Of a stretch of DNA of 10,203 bases, positions 9,801 through 10,203 are shown piece by piece. A program made the translations under genes and the position numbers. The number at the start of each line of letters is the position of its first letter. Within the stretch, counting starts at the first letter, position 1. Origin of the DNA: Ichthyophonus hoferi (taxonomy: Eukaryota; Opisthokonta; Ichthyosporea; Ichthyophonida; Ichthyophonidae); assembly GCA_002751075.1 (NCBI GenBank), contig NAOQ01000425.1, positions 56,162 through 66,364 of the forward strand. The letters are read 5' to 3'. The notes below the pieces were generated by a model. The model saw nothing but the letters and a program-made list of their open reading frames with translations. It had not been told where the DNA came from and did not search any database.

Positions 9801-9975
9801 TAATATCCACCCAATAGATGATTTACACCTACCTACGCAATTGTGATATCGACCAATTGTCTCACAGTACTGGTTTCTCTAGTACTGGTGCTCTGCTTAA
9901 AGCTGTATCTGCAAGCACCACTTATATACCTTCTATCTCGTTTGCGATTGGTTGCTTGGCTGTCTATACGGAGAG
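551..9975 (+). CDS. DOP1: DOP1 (Dopey) homologue, partial gene, 17 exons in window
   Basis: This is a spliced gene covering part of DOP1, a large peripheral membrane protein. From family knowledge, DOP1 acts with MON2 and the P4 flippase Neo1/ATP9A/TAT-5 in endosome-to-Golgi traffic and may link organelles to kinesin-1. The exons, each described separately, join in phase to about 756 codons from the second exon onward. They match animal DOP1 block by block in order. Examples are RHSAGIRFAAMW (vertebrate RHAAVEKFTVLW), VYVRTYDSNQVIYAL (vertebrate LYLQLYDSSRTLYAF), LACLPYLGNHL (vertebrate STLPYMGKVL) and IVNLIEGINVIMYY (vertebrate ILTLLEGITAIIHY). These comparisons are from memory, not a search. 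No start or stop codon is in the window. The 5' half and roughly the last 400 residues lie outside. No in-frame stop interrupts the joined exons, so the gene looks functional. Confidence 0.93.
677..935 (+). other. DOP1 intron with CT-rich tract
   Basis: AT-rich DNA with TATATA runs, then a strongly pyrimidine-rich tract at 841-925 directly before the exon 2 acceptor. The tract is long enough to count as a CT microsatellite as well as a polypyrimidine tract. Confidence 0.75.
841..925. repeat. CT-rich low-complexity tract
   Basis: Runs of CTCTCT and C homopolymers on the + strand. It probably serves as the polypyrimidine tract of the exon 2 acceptor. Confidence 0.85.
936..1131 (+). CDS. DOP1: DOP1 exon 2: RHSA...MWRMS block
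   Basis: The exon follows a long CT-rich tract (841-925) and the first AG after it (TATCTAG). It ends at a strong GTGAGT donor in phase 1. It encodes DPSCELSYANGIELVEVFLA, then LYDNKGNDWCETVIC, then TALSHNDVYVRHSAG and IRFAAMWRMS. The second half matches the DOP1 helix pair that vertebrates read as CEDVI...RHAAVEKFTVLWHLT. A second in-window acceptor (GGCTAG, exon start 952) would also work if the previous exon used its GTAAAG donor. The two models differ only in a few residues before DPSCEL. Confidence 0.85.
1132..1951 (+). other. DOP1 intron, 820 bp
   Basis: From GTGAGT to CCCCCTCAG. AT-rich with no coding blocks, no recognisable mobile element and no RNA gene that I can support. It contains eight CCAAT/ATTGG pentamers, including a close group at 1606, 1615 and 1659. 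Confidence 0.8.
1952..2087 (+). CDS. DOP1: DOP1 exon 3: LLMLDQL / ARSWLAVAL block
   Basis: The acceptor is CCCCCTCAG at 1943-1951. The phase-1 join restores an Asp codon after MWRMS. The exon reads GLIHVTQRRLQRATL, LMLDQLEDQNLPIQL and VARSWLAVALSHIP. It matches the vertebrate DOP1 segment RSLFIMLDSLN...AWLNQVL. It ends before GTATTA in phase 2, leaving AG to be completed as Ser by the next exon. The frame stays open upstream to 1927, but that part is intron by the phase test. Confidence 0.92.
2088..2457 (+). other. DOP1 intron with TA repeats
   Basis: Starts at GTATTA and contains a degenerate TTATATTGTACTA-like tract at about 2118-2192 and a pure TA run at 2265-2296. No other feature seen. 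Confidence 0.8.
2265..2296. repeat. (TA)n microsatellite
   Basis: About 16 uninterrupted TA dinucleotides within the intron between exons 3 and 4. Confidence 0.95.
2458..2581 (+). CDS. DOP1: DOP1 exon 4: LLDPLFEFLL block joined to VYVRTYDSNQ
   Basis: The acceptor is TTCAACAG at 2450-2457 and the join is phase 2. The exon reads LLDPLFEFLLHSATL, then RRGQGKTVGTNQQV, then ALVYVRTYDSNQ. The first part matches the vertebrate LEPLLLLLLHPKTQR motif and the last part matches LLYLQLYDSSR. In vertebrate DOP1 these two motifs are separated by a disordered insert of some three hundred residues. Here they lie in one exon with about a dozen residues between them. The exon ends in phase 0 before GTATAT. 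Confidence 0.93.
2796..2946 (+). CDS. DOP1: DOP1 exon 5: ALNTLLRILHSGPASFLYAL block
   Basis: The exon starts after GCTATACAG in phase 0 and reads VIYALNTLLRILHSG, PASFLYALTLTPIGI, QSRVDRLYRNQLESL and KQCGR. It matches the vertebrate DOP1 segment TLYAFSAIKAILKTNPIAFVNAISTTSV, followed by the LSLLQNLLARH helix. It ends at GTATGT in phase 1. Three CCAAT/ATTGG pentamers lie inside it, at 2877, 2885 and 2915. Confidence 0.95.
2947..3335 (+). other. DOP1 intron, 389 bp
   Basis: From GTATGT to TACTTTAG. An open frame covers its first part, but it is out of frame with exon 5 and shows no family match. It contains two ATTGG pentamers and AT-rich filler. Confidence 0.8.
3336..3393 (+). CDS. DOP1: DOP1 exon 6 (58 nt)
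   Basis: This small exon follows a clear polypyrimidine tract (TCTCTCTCTCTTACTTTAG). The phase-1 join makes Asp and it reads DVVAYQPETYCDMVI then MALL. It ends in phase 2 before GTAGGC, leaving TG, which the next exon completes to Trp. It corresponds to the vertebrate segment around SSMYIEILISLCLYY. It is short, but the phase fit on both sides is exact. Confidence 0.88.
3604..3724 (+). CDS. DOP1: DOP1 exon 7: RVQVLCAQFLHLLLGQ block
   Basis: The acceptor is TTTTCCAG at 3596-3603. The first base completes Trp and the exon continues FIQSDIPDQDESDNP, FVHSLAPNSRVQVL and CAQFLHLLLGQ. The last part matches vertebrate DOP1 RNMQMMSIEILTLLFTEL. It ends in phase 0 at CAG|GTATGT, just before the intron with the large 38-bp tandem repeat. 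Confidence 0.93.
3725..4367 (+). other. DOP1 intron dominated by a minisatellite
   Basis: From GTATGT to ATCACAG. The first half is the 38-bp tandem repeat described separately. The rest is AT-rich with a T/C-rich stretch at about 4133-4164. No gene is seen on either strand. Confidence 0.85.
3750..4084. repeat. 38-bp minisatellite of two half-units
   Basis: Copies of a TA-rich unit with a GTAG landmark recur at 3895, 3933, 3991, 4029 and 4067, mostly 38 bp apart. Each unit is two related halves of about 18-20 bp, one containing TATGTTACTATAG and one TATATTATTATA. The left end is more degenerate and shorter in period. Confidence 0.9.
4368..4604 (+). CDS. DOP1: DOP1 exon 8: Ser-rich insert and RIQSVVLYRL block
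   Basis: The exon is symmetric (phase 0 to 0, 79 codons), from CATCACAG to CTACAG|GTATGT. It reads IVAVSSNTGPAFHYA and NYARECASSGFTQLV, then a Ser/Pro/Asn-rich stretch (about residues 31-50 of the exon), then NVDRIQSVVLYRLAT. The last part matches vertebrate CKVQKVILHCLLSSI. The polar stretch looks like a flexible loop lying before the KVQKV helix. Five CCAAT/ATTGG pentamers fall in this exon, the highest exon count. The open frame extends 69 nt upstream into intron without a stop, which has no coding support. Confidence 0.92.
4778..4811. repeat. (ATTA)n tetranucleotide repeat
   Basis: About eight copies of ATTA/AATT, lying ten bases before the exon 9 acceptor. No polypyrimidine tract stands between apart from CATCTTCTTAG. 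Confidence 0.9.
4824..5013 (+). CDS. DOP1: DOP1 exon 9: LLELLQVLVVVDD block
   Basis: The acceptor is CATCTTCTTAG after an AATT repeat. The phase-0 exon reads VALLELLQVLVVVDD, IRYRMEPHDKPISQS, then a polar stretch, then AENTLFLDTILLALN and MN. It corresponds to vertebrate SQLLKVLQRLIVLEHRV and then GMFLCAVIRALHQ. It ends in phase 1 before GTATGT; the next exon restores Gly. Confidence 0.93.
5253..5404 (+). CDS. DOP1: DOP1 exon 10: ACLPYLGNHLVDVVEAVV block
   Basis: The acceptor is GATATTCCAG. The exon reads LSSIHSYWISYTLAC, LPYLGNHLVDVVEAV, VQSLTASLRHISEDH and GRGDD. It is one of the clearest family matches: vertebrate DOP1 has a similar PQWIGLITSTLPYMGKVL and VVVSVTLQLCRNLDN. It ends in phase 0 before GTAGGT. 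A donor four bases further on (GTAGTC) would give phase 1 and would not fit the next exon. Confidence 0.94.
5405..5728 (+). other. DOP1 intron, 324 bp
   Basis: From GTAGGT to ACGGTAG. It holds an 11-bp degenerate repeat at about 5473-5546 (ATACTATCATA-like) and three CCAAT pentamers near the acceptor at 5582, 5643 and 5712. A CTCTTCTAG at 5625-5633 resembles an acceptor but is followed by stops. Confidence 0.75.
5473..5546. repeat. degenerate ~11-bp tandem repeat
   Basis: Repeats of ATACTATCATA and variants (TATACTATAAT, CATACTATAAT) in the intron between exons 10 and 11. Confidence 0.7.
5729..5962 (+). CDS. DOP1: DOP1 exon 11: IVNLIEGINVIMYY block
   Basis: The exon is symmetric, phase 0 to 0. 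It reads MVPQIKASPQHIVNL, IEGINVIMYYVIGSP, then a Lys/Glu/Asp-containing loop, then PTYMTNLMNIFGGYV and SKVEEDEPVDK. It matches vertebrate IIPPDMILTLLEGITAIIHYCLL. Two in-frame acceptors exist: ACGGTAG (start 5729, adding YDMVPQ) and GTGCCCCAG (start 5747). The longer form is preferred because vertebrates have hydrophobic residues at the matching place. The donor is GTAGGG, opening onto a GTAG-rich intron. Confidence 0.92.
5963..6175 (+). other. DOP1 intron built from GTAG/GTATG strings
   Basis: This short intron begins GTAGGG, continues through a GGGAGA run (5966-5992), then GTAG and GTATG repeats to about 6134, and ends at CAATGGCAG. Almost every repeat copy contains a donor-like GTAGGT/GTATGT/GTAAGT and a TAG that could serve as an acceptor. 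Confidence 0.85.
6025..6052. repeat. (GTAG)n tetranucleotide repeat
   Basis: Six to seven perfect GTAG copies, flanked to about 6134 by degenerate GTAG/GTATG copies. On the minus strand the tract stays open as Thr/Tyr/Leu/Pro repeats, which are not a gene. Confidence 0.92.
6176..6293 (+). CDS. DOP1: DOP1 exon 12: LHEILQPMMSLWATLYP block
   Basis: The acceptor is CAATGGCAG in phase 0 with almost no polypyrimidine tract. The exon reads TKEKLLESLHEILQP, MMSLWATLYPISPPI and TEDNKDHKD. It matches vertebrate ARSGILSILHMIMSSVTLLWSILHQ. It ends at a consensus GTAAGT in phase 1. The frame is also open for 48 nt upstream, but that part is intron by alignment. Confidence 0.9.
6530..6554. repeat. CCAAT-ended inverted repeat (hairpin)
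   Basis: ATTGGTCCTC (6530-6539) faces GAGGGCCAAT (6545-6554) across a 5-nt loop: 10 pairs with one G-T mismatch. A-rich sequence precedes it and T-rich sequence follows it. Confidence 0.8.
6830..6860. repeat. (TA)n(TG)n microsatellite
   Basis: A TA run passes directly into about nine TG copies within the intron between exons 12 and 13. Confidence 0.93.
7011..7075 (+). CDS. DOP1: DOP1 exon 13 (65 nt)
   Basis: This small exon lies between two introns of about 700 bp. The acceptor is AATTTTTCAG and the phase-1 join gives Gly. It then reads MITWPPSRKRYENSP and LAQSKQ, and ends in phase 0 at CAG|GTGATT. It is needed to carry the reading frame from exon 12 (phase 1) to exon 14 (phase 0), and it falls where vertebrate DOP1 has a poorly conserved loop before NLRQQILELL. 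The sequence itself is not conserved enough to identify alone. Confidence 0.8.
7076..7746 (+). other. DOP1 intron, 671 bp
   Basis: From GTGATT to CTTATAG. AT-rich with T, A and C homopolymer runs and a perfect 14-bp palindrome at 7462-7475. No gene or element seen. Confidence 0.8.
7462..7475. repeat. perfect 14-bp palindrome of two CCAAT boxes
   Basis: CCAATTTAAATTGG is its own reverse complement, placing two CCAAT boxes back to back. Confidence 0.95.
7747..7809 (+). CDS. DOP1: DOP1 exon 14 (63 nt, symmetric)
   Basis: The acceptor is CCCTTATAG and the exon is 21 codons, phase 0 to 0. It reads VAHREVIRERMVEIM then RLVYTQ. It matches the conserved helix that vertebrates write as NLRQQILELLGPIS. 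The donor is GTATAT. Skipping it would keep frame but remove that helix. Confidence 0.88.
7810..8473 (+). other. DOP1 intron, 664 bp
   Basis: From GTATAT to TTCTTCAG. AT-rich. Open frames at 7818-8003 and 8311-8493 have no family match and are composition artefacts. Confidence 0.8.
8474..8576 (+). CDS. DOP1: DOP1 exon 15: AHFFEAFCKVWQ block
   Basis: The acceptor is TTTTTCTTCAG, phase 0. The exon reads YPAHFFEAFCKVWQA, TAGATLLGGSPDVVL and GIPT. It matches vertebrate GVHFMAAIAFVWNERRQ followed by VIPAAS. It ends in phase 1 before GTAAGG, and the next exon restores Ala, recreating the vertebrate-like P-[TA]-A step. Confidence 0.94.
8577..9018 (+). other. DOP1 intron, 442 bp
   Basis: From GTAAGG to TTCCCAG. 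It includes an 8-bp TTTGTATG repeat (8673-8696) and a group of five CCAAT/ATTGG pentamers between 8788 and 8912. Confidence 0.8.
8673..8696. repeat. (TTTGTATG)3 repeat
   Basis: Three perfect 8-bp copies with degenerate TGTATG flanks. Open frames across it on both strands are repeat artefacts. Confidence 0.85.
9019..9182 (+). CDS. DOP1: DOP1 exon 16: NQQVLCQIMIVSAQSDVEVI block
   Basis: The acceptor is TTTTATTTTCCCAG. The exon reads ANQQVLCQIMIVSAQ, SDVEVILNAACEKFY, then ALRPTTSPQIFLSAA and SLTAEVRLLQ. It matches vertebrate SEEQLLLVELVRSISVMRAE and VIQTVKEVLKQPP, then LEVCMLQ. It ends in phase 0 before GTAAAC. A 9-C run follows in the intron at about 9192-9202. Confidence 0.94.
9183..9817 (+). 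other. DOP1 intron, 635 bp
   Basis: From GTAAAC to CCCAATAG. It carries a C run just inside the donor. The open frame at 9318-9515 is rich in Leu/Ile/Tyr and has no match. No element seen. Confidence 0.8.
9818..9975 (+). CDS. DOP1: DOP1 exon 17 (last in window)
   Basis: The acceptor is CACCCAATAG, phase 0. The exon reads MIYTYLRNCDIDQLS, HSTGFSSTGALLKAV, SASTTYIPSISFAIG and CLAVYTE. It continues the vertebrate LQFFYAYIQRIPVPNLVDSW...LLKDSI...FLILGVLNEF block. The first codon is ATG, but this is an internal exon, not a start. The donor is GTAGGT in phase 2; the next exon is not in the window. Confidence 0.92.
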
Positions 9976-10203
9976 GTAGGTTTTTATTGCCTGACTAAGT
10001 TAATTACTTGGCGGTATTGGTTAAATATGATGTTGCTGTTTGGTAATTTATTGATAAGGAAGAGACGATTGACGATTGGTGTAATGGGGTCGTATGTATG
10101 ATTGGCTGACACTATATAGAGAATGGTATAGTATATAGTATATATAGTATAGTATAGTATAGTATATAGTATAGTATAGTATATAGTATAGTATAGTATA
10201 TAG
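9976..10203 (+). other. start of next DOP1 intron
   Basis: It opens with GTAGGT, has three ATTGG pentamers within about 90 bp (10016, 10075, 10101) and ends in a tandem repeat at the window edge. No exon seen. Confidence 0.75.
10122..10203. repeat. 17-bp TATAG tandem repeat, runs off the edge
   Basis: From 10161 the unit AGTATATAGTATAGTAT repeats perfectly (10161-10177, 10178-10194, then partial). The part before it is built from the same TATAG/TATATAG blocks. Confidence 0.92.

Noticed and set aside
1-10203. Search for tRNA, rRNA, CRISPR, LTR or other virus-like elements and DNA transposons
   Set aside because: No clover-leaf with a conserved B box, no spaced direct repeats of CRISPR type, no long terminal repeats and no transposase or reverse-transcriptase motifs could be seen on either strand.

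Overview
This is eukaryotic, almost certainly animal, genomic DNA. It is AT-rich (by eye about one third G+C) and carries many spliceosomal GT-AG introns, microsatellites and minisatellites. There is no sign of a bacterium, virus or plasmid. One gene crosses the window on the + strand and runs off both ends. It is a DOP1 (Dopey) orthologue. I read 17 exons between about 551 and 9975. Every junction from the second exon to the last is phase-consistent, and together those 16 exons give about 756 codons. The conceptual protein matches, in order, the recognisable blocks of the C-terminal half of animal DOP1, up to roughly 400 residues before the usual C-terminus. The 5' half of the gene and its last exons lie outside the window. 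The species cannot be named. An early-branching invertebrate, possibly a sponge, is a weak guess from exon density, AT content and sequence divergence.

Layout. Positions 1-550 hold an 18-bp minisatellite followed by featureless AT-rich DNA, probably intron. Positions 551-1131 carry two exons upstream of and across the 'RHSA...MWRMS' block. Positions 1952-2946 carry the exons for the LLMLD/ARSWL block, the LLDPLFEFLL block and the VYVRTYDSNQ/ALNTLLRIL block. Positions 3336-5404 carry five exons of the central helical repeats, split by a large 38-bp-unit minisatellite in the intron at 3725-4367. Positions 5729-6293 hold two exons separated by an intron made almost wholly of GTAG/GTATG strings. 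Positions 7011-9975 hold five short exons in long AT-rich introns. Positions 9976-10203 begin another intron that ends in a 17-bp tandem repeat.

Function is known from the family. DOP1 is a large peripheral membrane protein that works with MON2 and a P4-type flippase (Neo1/ATP9A/TAT-5) in endosome-Golgi membrane traffic. Nothing in the window suggests a second gene, an RNA gene or an intact mobile element.

The most unusual signal is not a gene. The pentamer CCAAT/ATTGG occurs about 91 times (47 on one strand, 44 on the other) against about 20 expected from base composition. It is found in both exons and introns, in both orientations, and is nearly absent from the tandem repeats. It behaves like a dispersed species-specific DNA word, comparable in style to bacterial HIP1 or uptake sequences, and it biases codon choice in the DOP1 exons. 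A second notable point is that the long disordered insert seen in vertebrate DOP1 between the EPLLLLLLHP-like and LLYLQLYDSSR-like blocks is reduced here to about a dozen residues.
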